Shown piece after piece: positions 19,233 to 31,700 of a stretch of 33,347 nt of DNA. The notes below the pieces were generated by a model. That model had not been told where the DNA came from. It did no database searches and was given only the letters and a program-made list of their open reading frames with translations. Position 1 is the first letter of the stretch. Every line of letters starts with the position of its first letter. Source of the DNA: Zelonia costaricensis (lineage: Eukaryota > Euglenozoa > Kinetoplastea > Trypanosomatida > Trypanosomatidae); the NCBI GenBank assembly GCA_030849075.1, contig JASAOO010003262.1:1-33347 (forward strand), in the 5' to 3' direction. A program made the position numbers and the translations under genes.

Positions 19233-20180
19233 CGATGTGTGCGTGTGTGTGTGTGTGTTGACGGGTTGTTCCCCGTGCAGCACAGAGGGGGACAGGGAAG
19301 GACAGACAAGTCCAGTCGAGTAGGATGGAGGGAAGCGGGAGGCAAGCGGGAACTGACAAACACAAAACGGAGAGAAAAGAAAATGGCGCCCACGAACCGG
19401 GTACGAGAAAGCCAGCCACGGACCAAGTAACGGAAGTGGAGAGCCAAGAAAACCAAAGGTGCGAGGAGGGAGGACGACAACAACACAACACAGGTCGACG
19501 CCGACTGCGACAGAAAGCGCCCCACGCAGGCAGCTACGCACACAAACACGCGACCACACGCGCAGAAGCTGCGGAGTGGTGGTAGCAGCTTTGCTAGAAA
19601 AGAGCAAAGCGGCAGCCTGGCACGACGCCAACCTGTCGAGCGTGAAGGCACAGAGAGAAAGAGCAAGCCAAAGTCGGAGACTGTCGAAGGCAGCCAGACA
19701 GTCGCAATGCCCACAACGGGCGGACAAGCGCGCGGGGGGGGGGGAAGCGAGGGTCTGGAAAGCCGCGGGGGTGGCTGGCTGTAAGTGTCGTAGTAAGCGG
19801 AGCAGAGTCCAATAAAGAGGTCACACACGCGTTGGCGAGAGAGAGGGGAAACAGAGAAGACGATGCGCGTATGGGTGCGTATCGGTCAGTGTCTCTGTGT
19901 GGAGGGAGGGGAGGGGCTGGTAATAGCGTGTGACTACCAGACCGAGCCTTTGAGAAGAGCAGGAAGCAAGGAGGGGTGAGAAGGCAAAAGATACGTGAAA
20001 CGGAAGGAGAGAATGCAAAGAAGATGGAAGATGGCACGGCACGGTAGACGAAAAGGCGGGAGTTCGCTGGTGAACGTCGGTGTACAGATCTGTGGAGCAG
20101 GAGTAGACAGGGAGGGGGAAAGTGGAGACGGTAGTACACGTGTGTGCGTTGGTGGGTGACAGTGGAGAAAAGACGATGAC

Positions 20181-20261
20181 GCGCGTGTGCGTATGTGTGC
20201 GCGTGTGCGTATGTGTGCGCATGTGCGTGCGTGTTTGTGTGTGTGTGTGTGTACGTGTGTG
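20181..20261. repeat. GT-rich minisatellite with two perfect 18-bp units
   Basis: The unit GTGTGCGTATGTGTGCGC occurs twice in perfect tandem (20185-20202 and 20203-20220), followed by a degenerate GT run to 20261. Alternating purine-pyrimidine sequence extends over most of 80 bases, so Z-DNA formation is possible. Confidence 0.9.
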
Positions 20262-21927
20262 ATTGTGGAGTGGAGTGGTGTATTCAACCACGTAAAAATG
20301 CGTTCAACGCGAATAGAGGTGCGATATGAAGGGGACGGGAGGCGAAGGGATTGCAGTGCACCAGATCATCAGGGGGAGCGACAGCGTCACCCTGGCACTT
20401 CGCCGGAAACGCTGAATCCAACGCAACCTTCTTCGTACGCGCGCCACGGCGCTGCAGTGGCGACGGCAGTAGTGAGCGCTTCTGCGCACGTCGCGTGACC
20501 AGACGGACGCGAAGGGGGGGGGTGGGGGAGCAGAAGCGTCGATCAGAAGCGAGAAGGAAAGACGCAACCCCTTCTCCTCGGTCTCAACGACGTGCTCACC
20601 GCTTCTCACTCCTCGGTGAGCCCACAGCTTCGTCTGCAGCACAAGGAGCCGCATCGCTCGCGTGCGCTCGAACGCGCATCTAGCCATTGCGTCGTCTGCG
20701 TACGCGAGCGTGATGGTTCGCGCAGGAAAAGGCGGAGGAAGGCCCTCGCATGAGCAGCAGCCACCACGTCGCGTTTTCGTTATTGCCTTGATTTCCATTC
20801 GTTCCTTTTTTTTTTCTTCGGTCGAACCGCTTCCGCGCGTATCCGAGTGAACACCATCGCCTGCGCGCACATGCCGAAACAAAGCAAAAAAGAAACAGAG
20901 AACTAACACATGGATGAAGGTGAGATGAACCGGGGGGTGGAAGAGCAAAAAGGGGAACAAGACGCAAAGCAAGGCAAGGAGTCCAACACAAGTGAAGCTC
21001 ATCCAAAGCCCGCGAGAGCGCGAAGAGCGAGACGACGGCGTGGACACCCCCGAGCGTGTGTGCGTGTGTTTCAGACCGTCTGCGTCTGTGTGTGGGGGGG
21101 GGGTCTCGAGGAGAAGAAGGCAGGCGAAGAAGCGGGAAAGGGGCTGAGACACTAGAAAACAACAGCGACAGAGGAAACACACCCACACACACAAGAGGAG
21201 CGGCCGATAAACACAAAAGAAGAAGTGGCGCGCAAGCATCCCAATGCACGACAGCACAACACATACAAACCCAAAAACAGACGCCAGCGACGCGTCCACG
21301 ACACAAACACGCACACAAAAAAAAAAAGAAAAGAAACAATGATCGTCCGCGTCATGAGCCGCATCGCCAATAGACGAAGTGCGAGGAGAAGAAACAGAAG
21401 AGAGGGAGACAAGGTGGGAAAGGCAGAAAGCGAGACGACCTTCAACGCGGATGCATGGGAAGGGGGCAAAAACAAACGTGGCATCTCAACACTTGGCAAG
21501 CGCGAGGAGACGAAGCGCACTCAAAACCTCAAGAACATACACACACACACACGCCGAAGACAGAAAAAGAAGAGGCAAACGACGGCCACGTGGCACATGA
21601 CGAGCAACAACAGCATTAGCGCAAGTCAAATCAAAAAAAAAAAAGAAACAGGGAAAAGGCGTGGGCAGGCCTCTGCGACGAATGGAAAGGAGGAAAAGAG
21701 GGGCAGAGTGGTCGGAGGGCGTTGAATACTCATCGAGAAAGACGGGAAAGGAAAGGCGATGGAGGCGGCGGTGGTTTACAGGCACCGCTTGTGAGTCGGT
21801 GTCGCCACAACAACACACCTACCAGCATCAATCATCCAAAGAGCAAAGCAGAGAAAAAAATGAGAAAACAATCTGCCAACCACACGCGCACACAGACGCA
21901 CATATCTGAGACTTTCATACAAGCTCG

Positions 21928-21947
21928 CACACACACACACACACACA
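21928..21947. repeat. (CA)10 microsatellite
   Basis: Ten perfect CA units in the 6.5-kb interval, the same length as the runs at 8772 and 31980. Confidence 0.95.
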
Positions 21948-22996
21948 AACCACACGAAAGCTGTGGACAAGTAGGTAAATGGGGGAGGCGCAAGCCAGCA
22001 CTGGAAGACACCGAAACGTGAAGAGAACAAAAGAAGTGCGCACGCGGAATGGCGACGAGGAGTGGGGCGGTGGCTCAGCAGGTACACGCCGGAGGGAAAC
22101 AAGGGAGGCGGAGGGAGAGAGGTGATCTGTGTAAGGAGATTCGATGGCAGCGGAGCAGCACTGGGGGAGAGAGACGAGAAGGCGGTGAGACGGCGTCGAG
22201 CGAGGGGCTTGACAGGAGATCAAAGTGCCGCACAAGACAACAGAAGAGGAAGGAAAAAGGACGCTGAGACCGGCTGACTGACCACATTGCTGGCACCCAC
22301 CGTTGCCTTCGTATACGGAGGGAGGGAAGGGGGGGGGCCCGGGGGCGTGAAAGACAAAAAAGGGGCACTGAGCCACACACAGAGAGAGCAACATAGAGAG
22401 AGAGAGCGGAGCGAGAGTGGGCACCCACGCGAGCACCTGACAACACGGGAAGGTGGACAACGCCACAAAGAACCGCAAGGAGCAATAGCGTGAAGTCAGT
22501 AGAAGGGAAATGGTTGACGGAGACTCTTCATGGCACAACCAAATCGGCGCGCCAGATACACGCGGGAGTTCTCCGCACAGATCGAGAAGAAAAAAAAAGC
22601 GCGCAAACTCCTGCTTTCGTCTCTCGTCACATGCAGGCTGGCGGCGACGCGGTGGTGGGTCTTCCTCTTGTTGTTTATTTTTTTGTCTGTTCCTCCGGAG
22701 CTTGCTGTGCCGCACAAAAGCCTGAGGCAGCGCATCCTGACAAACACGCGCGCCGGGGGGAGGAGGGGGGGAGAGGGGACGAGCGTGAACGAAGAGGGTG
22801 ACGCCATGAGTGACATTATGAAGCACACACACACAAAAAAAAAGCACTAAAGAAAAGCAGCTGCGGAAACTGCAAGATGACAGTGCCGCCACCATTCTCA
22901 CTGTCTTGCCCTTGCCCGTCTCTGTGTTCAGGAAGCACTGATGTTGCTGCCGATACACACATTTGACTTCTCTTCTTGTTGGGGGAAGAGGGGGAG

Positions 22997-22997
22997 N
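22997..22997. other. Unresolved base (n) in a G-rich run
   Basis: The only ambiguous base in the window. It sits between G-rich runs, so it is probably a sequencing problem in a homopolymer region. It affects no supported gene. Confidence 0.99.
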
Positions 22998-25740
22998 GGA
23001 TGGGGCGAAGGGGGGGAGGGAAGGTGTGCTACGCGGAGAGCGGCGAGGGGAGCTTGATACGGCACGCAGCACGGCATCCACGTGGCGCCCCCCCCTCCCC
23101 TCCCTCCCTCTCACGGCGGGACCCCCTCGCGGAAGGCCGTAACATCGGGTTGCACAACAGCGCACATTGCCATGCACACACACACACACAAACAAACAAA
23201 AAGAAAGGGAAAAGGAAAAAGATGGTCATCAACGCACAAACGCAGAGAAAAAAAAAACAGAAAACAGATGTGACCAAAAAAAAAAGGTACAAAACCCCAA
23301 AACGGCAGCAGTACAGCGGGAGAAAAACAAACGCAAGGCAGGACAGCAGTGCAAGCGCGCGTCGGGTCGGGGGTCGGAGAGGCGGGGGCGGAGAAAGGCG
23401 AGAAAGGGGCCCCCACTTGCCAGAGAGACAGCGAGGAACAGAGACGATGAGAGTACAAAGCAGGTGGAGACATCCACGAAGAACAAGAGGCGAAGAAAAC
23501 GAAAACACAAACGTGCAGACACCGCAGCATCACAGACACCCACGAGCCCAGCGCCAATAGTCGCAAAAAAAAAAAAAGACGACACAGACGCATTCGTAGT
23601 GCCGTGTACGTTGCCCACTATTTTTGTTTTTCTCCAAGAAGAAACAACAACAGTCAAGAAGAGGACGCACGCACGTGCGTGCGCCATAACGATGAGGATT
23701 CCGCTTGACCCGCTCCACCGGAAGCGAAAACAAAAACAAAAAAGAAAGGGCGTTGCGAGGAGCGACTACGCGGTACCAACGCCAGCAACGCGCGTCCTCT
23801 ACCGCTTCTGTTTTGTTCCTGTTTTGGTGTTGTTGTTGTGACTCGGTGTTCCAGCGCGACGTGCTAACATGCGATCAGTCCGCTGCCAACGGGGCTGAGC
23901 GAAGGCACCGAAACGGGCAAGGACCAAAAAGAAAAACGAAGCGGAGGCGTGGAGGGGGGAAAGGGGGTAGTCTAGAGCGATCCACAAAGCAAGGAGACAA
24001 CGACGCAAATACGGAAACGCAGCGAGTATGGGGATGTGGAGGAAGGGGTTGGGGGTGTGGGAGGGGGGGGTTGTGGCTCAGGGAGGACCGCGCAGGCGCT
24101 GCCACGAGATCAGCGGGAGTCGAGGTGGAGAAGAGAGGGGGGAAAGGGCCAATAATAAGAAGACGTGAAGGCAGAGGAGCGGATGGCACAGGGGAGGGAG
24201 CAGTGAGCCGACGAGTGAAGGACGGTGTCGGGCTCGCAAAGATCGATGGCGTCTCCATGGACGAGGAAATACAAAAGAGAAACACAAACGAGGGGAAAGA
24301 GGAAGCACGGCGCGAAAAAAAAAAAAAGAAAAAGAAGAAGGGGCTTGCACTTCTACGCACATCAAGCTGTCGGCGTTGTTCACGCAGCTGCAAGAAGCGC
24401 CAGCGAAGGGAATAGGCATCGTCCGAGAATGGCCAACTTGAGCTTGCGCACACACGCCCACGCACGAACACTCTCAGGAACACGCAGAGCATTCGTCTTT
24501 GTTGTTGTTGTTTTCCACTTTTTTGGTTCTTTTTTTCCCGTCGCGAACGCGGACTTTGAACACATGTGCGTTGTTGTGCCCTATTCCTTCGTGGGGTAAA
24601 GGGGAAACGTGTGCGTGCGTGTTTGTGTGTGTGTGTTTTTTTTCCGTGTTCGTGTGATTGCCGCGAGAGAAAGACAACGGTTGATGTGTCGGTAGGGCAC
24701 CACGGCGAGAACCAACAAAACAAACAAAGAGTGTCGAGAAGCTCGAAAGAGAAGAAAACACCAAAACGCGGGTTGCAGACAGCCGCGAAACGAGCAATAC
24801 GCCAACGCATTCCTCTGCACGCCAAGCGGGAGAGTCAAGGAAAAAGAAAGAAACGGAGTGCCACAATCAGCACACGTGTCAACAAGGCGAAGAGAACAAC
24901 GTGAAACCCAATACAAACGTGAACAATGAGCTGCTACTTTCACGCCAGCACCGTCGTCGGCAGCGCGGCCGCGGGAGCAGGGAAAATCTGACCTGCGCTG
25001 CGGCGCGTGAGCGTTGGGGAGAAAGAGAGAGAGAGAGACGAAGGGGCGAGAATGCGAAGGTGACACACAAACCCGAACGCAAAGAAGAGGGCGCAAGGCG
25101 GGTGCGAGTGAAGGCGGACGAGGACGAGGAGGAGGAGACGAGGAGAGGCACTGCGGCCACGAGAACCTCCTGAGTGGTACTGCTCCCGCCTCGCAAGACA
25201 CATTCAAACCTGGCCTCCCAACCAAGCTCCGCGGGAGAGCAAGCTGCGCGTGCCGGTGAGCACGATTGAAGGTGGAGGTGGAGAAGAGCGGCACGCCAGT
25301 GACGACACCGACGCCTGCACAAGACAAGAAAGGAAAGAGACAGAGACAGAGAAAAGGGGGAGAAGAGAACTATGTACGAGGACGAGAGAGAGAGAGAGAG
25401 CAGGGGCGGGGACGTCACCGTGGATCACACACTTCATTTTCTTCTCTGCTTTGCGGCGCTTGCGCCGCCGCGAAGAGGCACAGGACAGCACGCAGCAGCA
25501 ACACACACACACACAGAAGCGCCACACAAGCGCGCACGCTCCGGCACAACGACGCGAACATCGACGGGATCAGCAGGTAAGACAGGGGAAGGGGAGAGAG
25601 ACACACAGGGAGGGGAGAAGAGCGGTCACGGAACGATAGGGGAGGCGCGGGCGCAGCGAGACGACACCGGAAGAGCAGAACCCTGGAAAGGATGACAGAG
25701 CTCCGCCGTAGAAGCCGATGGTGCGCCGCCACGGCGCAAC

Positions 25741-28700
25741 TCACGCGTACGTGCTGGGAACGCGGCCCTCGGGCGACTCGATCAGCGCACGCGCGTCGGT
25801 CACCATCCGCTCCAGCGACACCGCACGCTGCTCGTACACCTTGCGCTCGTGATCGTCGGCCGCCTGCTTGGCGCGGCCCCGGACATCCGCGACGGCGTTC
25901 ATCGAGTACATCATGAAACGCTTCACGCTGCCGTTGCGCATCGGGCGGTTCTCGATGGTGCGCATCTTCGTGTACACGGTGAGGCACTCCGCCAGGTCCT
26001 CCTCGTTCACCTTGTCGGGCAGGCCGAGCACGCCGACAGTGTAGCAGCTGCCGTGCACGGCGTACTGGTAGAGGCGGCGCTCGTCCTTCGGCGCCACGTC
26101 GACCACTGCCGCGTACACGTCCGGGCGCGTGCTGAGCGACATGAGCAAGCTGCTGACCACCACGTCATTCTTCTCCACGGTCTTGAGCACGAGCGACACC
26201 ACCAGCACGGCGTCCTCCTTCGCGGCGGCGGCGTTGCCGGCGCGGAACGCCTCGTCGAACCGCGCCGCGTCGCGCAGCGGTTCCATCGTGGCGTTGTGCA
26301 CCGACGGTCCGAAGATCGGGGAGTTGCTCACCTTCATGGGCGCGTAGCTGTCCGCACTGCCGCCCTCGACCAGCAGGTCCCTGCACTCGCCCTGTCGGAC
26401 CACCGCCATGGACATGTACAGCTCCGAGTTGGCCGGCCTCATCTCCAGCACGGTGGCCGCCACCTTGCTGCACGCCGACGGCCCGGCACTCGAGCCGGCC
26501 ATGTCGCAGCACAGCAGCGCGGCGTTGAACCCGCTCACGAACTGCTGGGGCACAAGGGCCAGCTTCTCCGACCGCACGGCGGCGCTCTGGTCGAGGCGGC
26601 TGACCACCTCGTCGCACTCCACGCTCCGCTCCGCCCCGGAGATCACCGCCATCACGTGCGTCCCATCCGCGTGGACCACGGGCACCACCGCGGCCGTCGA
26701 CGACGGGGTGCTGCGGCACGGCGTCACGACGACGACAGACTGAATCGGGTTCTTCGCGGGCGCAGGCTTCTGCCCCGCCGGCGTCGCGCCGGGTGTCGGC
26801 GTCGTCGTCGCCTTTGCGTCCATGTGCTGCCGCGGCGTGGGCGTCGTCGTCGTGCCCGCCTCGGCCGGCGTCGCCGTGGCTGCCTGCGGTGTCCGGCGCG
26901 ACACACCGGGCGTCGCGGCGGGGGTGGCGGACGAGGACGCGGCCGTGGCCGCCGCCGCAGCGGCCGGCGTCGAGCCGTTTGCGGCGTGCGGTTGTGCGGC
27001 GCCAGAGACGGCACGGCCTGCTGGTGGGCTGCGGCTGCTGTTCACGCGCGTGACCGGGTAGGCCGGGATCGGCACGGTGAAGTCGCTCAGCAGCTTCCTG
27101 TGGTCGTCCACCACGGGCTGCAGGCGGCTGACCTTCTGCTGGTGCCGCTCCCGCGACTCGTCGGTCGCACTCGCCGCGCGGGTCTGCTCGCGCTTCAGCG
27201 CGCTCTCCGTGTACTTCACGAACGCCTGCACGCTGCCGGAGCGGCTGACGAGGTTGCGCTGCCGCTTGCTGATGGCCACTGCCGTCGTCACCATGTCCTG
27301 CGCCGTCTCGTCCTCGGCGCCGATGTTCAAGAGGGTGACGGTGGCGCTCGGGCCGCCGTAGGCGCTGCTCAGCAGCGTGCGCCGCGTCACCGGCGCCTTC
27401 TCGAGTGCCTCCTTGTACGCCTTCACCGACGCACCGGTCAGCGTGCCCGTCAGGGAGGCAACGAGCACGTCGCCATCGCTCGTGCGGCGCCGCAGCAGCG
27501 CCGTGCCGATCATCATCGCCTCGCCGTTTCGGATCGACGCGAGGTGGGCCGCGACGTTCGCGTGCACCTTGTCCATCCACCGCCCCAGCTCATCGGCGTT
27601 CTGCGCGGCCACGCTGCGAGCGTTCTGAATGCGCGGGCCGTACACGGGCGACGACGCAATCTCCAGCGGCCGCGGGGCCTGGTGGCGCTCGTCGGACAGC
27701 AGGTCGACGAGGAGCTCGTCGGCGGCCACCACGGCGAAGTTGAGGTCGAGGCGCATCTCCTCGCCCGGCTTTCCACCGGCGAGGGCGTTGTTGAGGCACT
27801 GCTGGAAGTACATCCACACCGGCTCCTCCACCGACTGCCCCTCCGCGGACGAGCTGGCCGAGATGAGCGAGCAGTTGTGCACGCCAGCGAAGCGCGACTC
27901 GAGCTCGGCCACGTGCACGCAGGGGCCGGTCGATGTGCTGGTCGACGTCTTGACCCGCTTCACCACCTCGTCCACCGTGTAGTCCTTGTTGCCCAGTGAA
28001 AGCTGCTTCTCCCCCTCCGCCACGTCGCGGGCCACGAAGGCGACCACGCGCGGCTCCGTGAAGGCGGACGAGGCCGAGTCGTCGGGCCTCGCGGCCGGCG
28101 CGGCGTCCGCGGCGGCGGGCTCACCCTTCGGCGACGACGACTTGTTCGCCGCCTCGAGGCTCGGCTTCTCGTGCGCTGCCGACGCCGCCTTCGCGTCGTC
28201 GCCGGCAGCCTCCTTGTTCGCCGTCGTGTCCGCCGCGTACGCGCGCGGGAAGTTGTTCGCGGGGTCAGCCATGACGCGCTCGTGGTCGCCCAGCATCCGC
28301 TCCATCGGAGCCATCACCTTCGCCATGGCCGCCCGGTCTGGCGCGTCGGCCGGCAGCGTCGCCAGGCGCTCGCGGCGCTTCTCCAGCGACGCCTTTGTGT
28401 ACGCAATGAAGTTCTTGATGCTGCCCTGCCGCGGCGAGCGGTTGCGCACGCTGCTGGCCGAGTGCTGCCTCTTCAGCGACGCCGCCGCTTCGGCCACCTG
28501 GTCGGCGCTGCCGAGCGAGACGACGAAGGCCGACGTGGCCGCGCCGCCGAAGGCGTAGCGGAAGAGATCCCGCATTCCGTGGCCCGGCTGCTGCTGCTGC
28601 TCCAGCACCTCGTCGTACACCGTGCACGTCGCGGCGGCGAAGGAGACGAGCAGCGATGAGACAAGCACGTCGTCGCCGTGGGCGAAGCAGTGCACCACCG

Positions 28701-31700
28701 TGACGTGCACGGCGCTGTTCGCGGCGCTCCAGTGCCCCTTCACCTGCTCCCGCGCCCGGTCCACCAGCTTCTGCAAGTCCTCCTGCGCGCGGACGCGGTG
28801 CAGGGTGGCGTTGTGGACGATGGGGCCGAACAGCGGCGACGACGACACCTCGAGCGGCTGCATCTCCGCCTTGGCGCCTGTCGTCGTCAGGTCGCACGCC
28901 TTGCCCGGCTGGTGCACGAGAGCGATCGAGACGCGAACGCCCTTGCAGCCCGGGTTCGCCAGCGCGCTCGCGACGGCCGTGTAGACGAAGCCCATCGCCG
29001 GCGACTCCATCCCGTTCGCCGCCAGCGCCACGCTGTCCGCCGCGATCACCGCGCCGTTGTAGCCCTTCAAAAAGGCACTCAGCACGCGGGCGGTCGTCTT
29101 CGTCTCCAGCGCCGTCGACTTGGCCGCGTCGCGGGCGATCACCTCGTCCACGGCAAAGGGCCGACCACCCGCCGTCACCGTCGTCCCGGCGATCGAGTAG
29201 GCGCGCGTCTCCGTCGCCTCGGCGATCACGAGCGTGGCCACATTCGTGCCCCGCGGCTTCTGGTCCGCGGGGGTCGCCGCCGGCGTGGCGGACAACGCGG
29301 CTGGGGCGGCGGCCCCACCGGTCGGGGACGCCGCGTCGTTCGCTGCGGCCTTGGCCTTCGTGGCCGGCGTGGCGGACACCGCGGGTCCCGCTGCCGCGGC
29401 AGCCTCTGGAACGGCGCGCGACTTCTGCTCGGCCGGGCTCACCTCCGCCACGGCCCTGCTGTCGCTCGCGTCGGCCGTGTAGACGTGCGGGACGACGTTC
29501 TTGGGGTCATCCAGCAGCGTCTTGGCGTCCTCCAGCACGACGGACAGGCGCTTGAGGCGGCTCTCCAGCGGCACCTTCTCGGCCCCACTGCACTCATCGC
29601 AGCGCTTCCGCATTGCCGTCAGCTGCGTCTCGGTGAAGTCGATGAAGCGGCGCATGTTGCCGCTGCGGGCAGCCGTGTTCTGCACGGCGCCGATCTTCTC
29701 GGCGTCCTGGAGGAGCTTGGCGTCGGAGGAGTCCTTGTTGACTGCCACAACATGCGTGCACACTGTCGGGCCCTCGAGGGCGTAGCGGAACACATCGCCA
29801 GGGGCGGCAGGGTTCTTGTCGACAATGTCGTGGAATGCCTTGGCGCCGCTGCCGCTGACAGCGATGAAGACGGACGCGATGAAGACCTCCTCCTTTGCGT
29901 CGCCGGCGGCGCGGCGCACCTGCCGCACCACCAGCATGAACACCCGCATCGCTTCCTTGTCGCCGCGTTGCATGGCTGCCTCGAAGGACTTGGCAAAGTC
30001 GGCACTCGTCGGGATCTCCTGCGAGGTGAGGTCCATCGCGGTGGGGCCGTATAGGGGCGAGTTGCCCATCCGCAGCGCCTTCGGCTTGGCGTCGTCGACA
30101 AGCAGGTCGCACACCGTCGTCGCGGTGGGCAGGCTGTACGCCGTCAGCGAGAGCGCGGCGAACGAGTTGCGGGCCGGCTTGAGCATCTCCTCCAGGAGCC
30201 GCGCCACCGTCGACTCCACCGCCGCCTTGGCGGCCACCGCGGCCTTGCTCTCCGCCGACACGAGGATGGCGGTGTTGTGGCCCACCAGCACGTGCTCGAC
30301 CAGATCGCGCAGGTGCCGCGACTCCACCTTCGCGTCCTTCTTGTCCAGCTTGTACTCGACGACCTCATCCATGGCGTACGACTTGCCGTTGACCACGCAC
30401 GCGTCTCCCTTCTTCGTGATCGCGCCGCCGCTGGCATCGGCCTGCTCGATGATGACCACGTTGTGGACCTTGAAGTCGGTCGACAGCGGCGGAGCCGCGC
30501 CGGCGGCACCGTCGCCGGCCCGCTGCTGCCGCGCCGCCGTCGGCGACTTCGGGGCCTCCGTGATGGACGGGTGCTTCTTCATGATCGACTCGGGCTTGCC
30601 AGTCCCATCGCGCGCCTTCGCGTCGGTCGTGTCCGCCTTCGCCTCCTTGTCCGGCACCGTGGTACCGTCCTTGTCTACGCCGGTGGCACCGCGCGGGTGT
30701 ACCTTCGTGCCGTCGTCCGACTTGCCCGCCGACGCCTCGTGCTCGCTGGCCTTCATCGAGGTCGACGTGCGGAACGTGTTCTCCCACGCGCTGCCGCCGC
30801 GCGGCGGCGCGGCCGACGCGTCGTCGCGGAAGCTTGGGTTGTACGGGACGGAGTCGAGGTTGGAGCCGAAGCAGTAGGAGAAGTTTGGGACGGAGAGCTT
30901 GCGCACGACACCGAGACTGGTGTGCGGGCCGCCGACGTAGTACATCGAGCCGAAGCCGCCGAACATGGAGCCACCGCCGCCACCAGGGCCGTACATGCTG
31001 CCAAAGCCGTTGCGGCTACTCGCCCCTTGGCCGCCGTTCTCGTTGGCGTAGAGGGAGCCGCCGCCGCCGTAGAAGCTGCCGGTCGAGCCGAACATGGAGC
31101 CGCCGTACAGCTTGCTCTCGAAGCCGCCGCCGTAGCCGCTCATGCCGTAGCCACCGCCAGCACCGCCCATCGAGCCCATCGGCATGCCGCCCATGCCGTA
31201 CATGCTGCCCATGCCGTACGTGCTGCCCAGGCCGTACGTGCTGCCCATGCCGTACGTGCTGCCGCCCATTGGACCGCCCATCGGACCGCCCATGACGTAC
31301 ATCGACCCCATTGGAGCCGTCATCATGTACGTGGGGCCCGTTGCACCCCCCATGCCGTACATGCTGCCGTAGCCCGCGCCGTGCATCGTACCGACCGCGT
31401 CCTGCATGGCGTACATCGAGCCGTTGCCGTTGAGGCCACCGGCAGGCCCGCCCGGGCCCTGCATGTAGCTGCCGGCACCGGTGCCATACATGCTGCCCCC
31501 GTTGGGCTGCAAGGAGCCACCACCGTAGCCGTAGCCGTAGCCGTAGCCGTAGCCGGGGACGCCGCCGCGGATGCTGCCCGTTCTTTGGCCGAGCCCATTC
31601 CCAGCCGGTGGCGGCGCCGCCGCCGCCGCGGCCGGCCGGGGCTGTCCCGGTGTCATGGCGGCGCCGTTGGGTGCCCCCGCACCCCAAGCACCCGCCGGGG

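Larger units (their letters stand above)
19213..25740. other. 6.5-kb interval without a supportable gene
   Basis: It lies between the 334-aa start and the 2056-aa stop. Most of it is purine-rich on the plus strand (pyrimidine-rich in transcription sense) with CA/GT runs. Open frames, including a 426-codon one on the minus strand at 21915-23195, encode only repetitive Cys/Val/Ser/Pro/Phe strings and lack GC3 periodicity. Bases 20340-20720 are of balanced, more complex composition but hold no recognisable gene. One unresolved base lies at 22997. The interval should include the 2056-aa gene's 3' UTR. Confidence 0.7.

Noticed and set aside
19213..19491. N-terminal extension of the 334-aa protein to an ATG at 19491
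   Set aside because: The extension is hydrophobic/Cys-rich and then a His-Thr string from a CA repeat. A likely splice acceptor sits at 19231, so it is leader sequence.
20389..20403. CCCTGGCACTTCGCC, resembling the start of the conserved signature of trypanosomatid retroposons
   Set aside because: Only the first few bases fit what I remember of the signature, and nothing element-like follows.
21915..23195. 426-codon minus-strand open frame
   Set aside because: Repetitive Ser/Pro/Phe/Cys/Val composition from pyrimidine-rich DNA, no GC3 periodicity, and it spans the unresolved base.
25849..27999. 716-codon plus-strand open frame, with similar ones at 1649-2773, 28678-30054, 30277-31869 and 17701-19230
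   Set aside because: They are antisense to strongly GC3-biased genes, which suppresses stops on the opposite strand. Their products are Arg/His/Ala/Val-rich shadow sequence.
25108..28073. 16-base identity (GTGAAGGCGGACGAGG) between intergenic 25108-25123 and coding 28058-28073
   Set aside because: The match does not extend in either direction, and both sites are in biased sequence. Probably chance.
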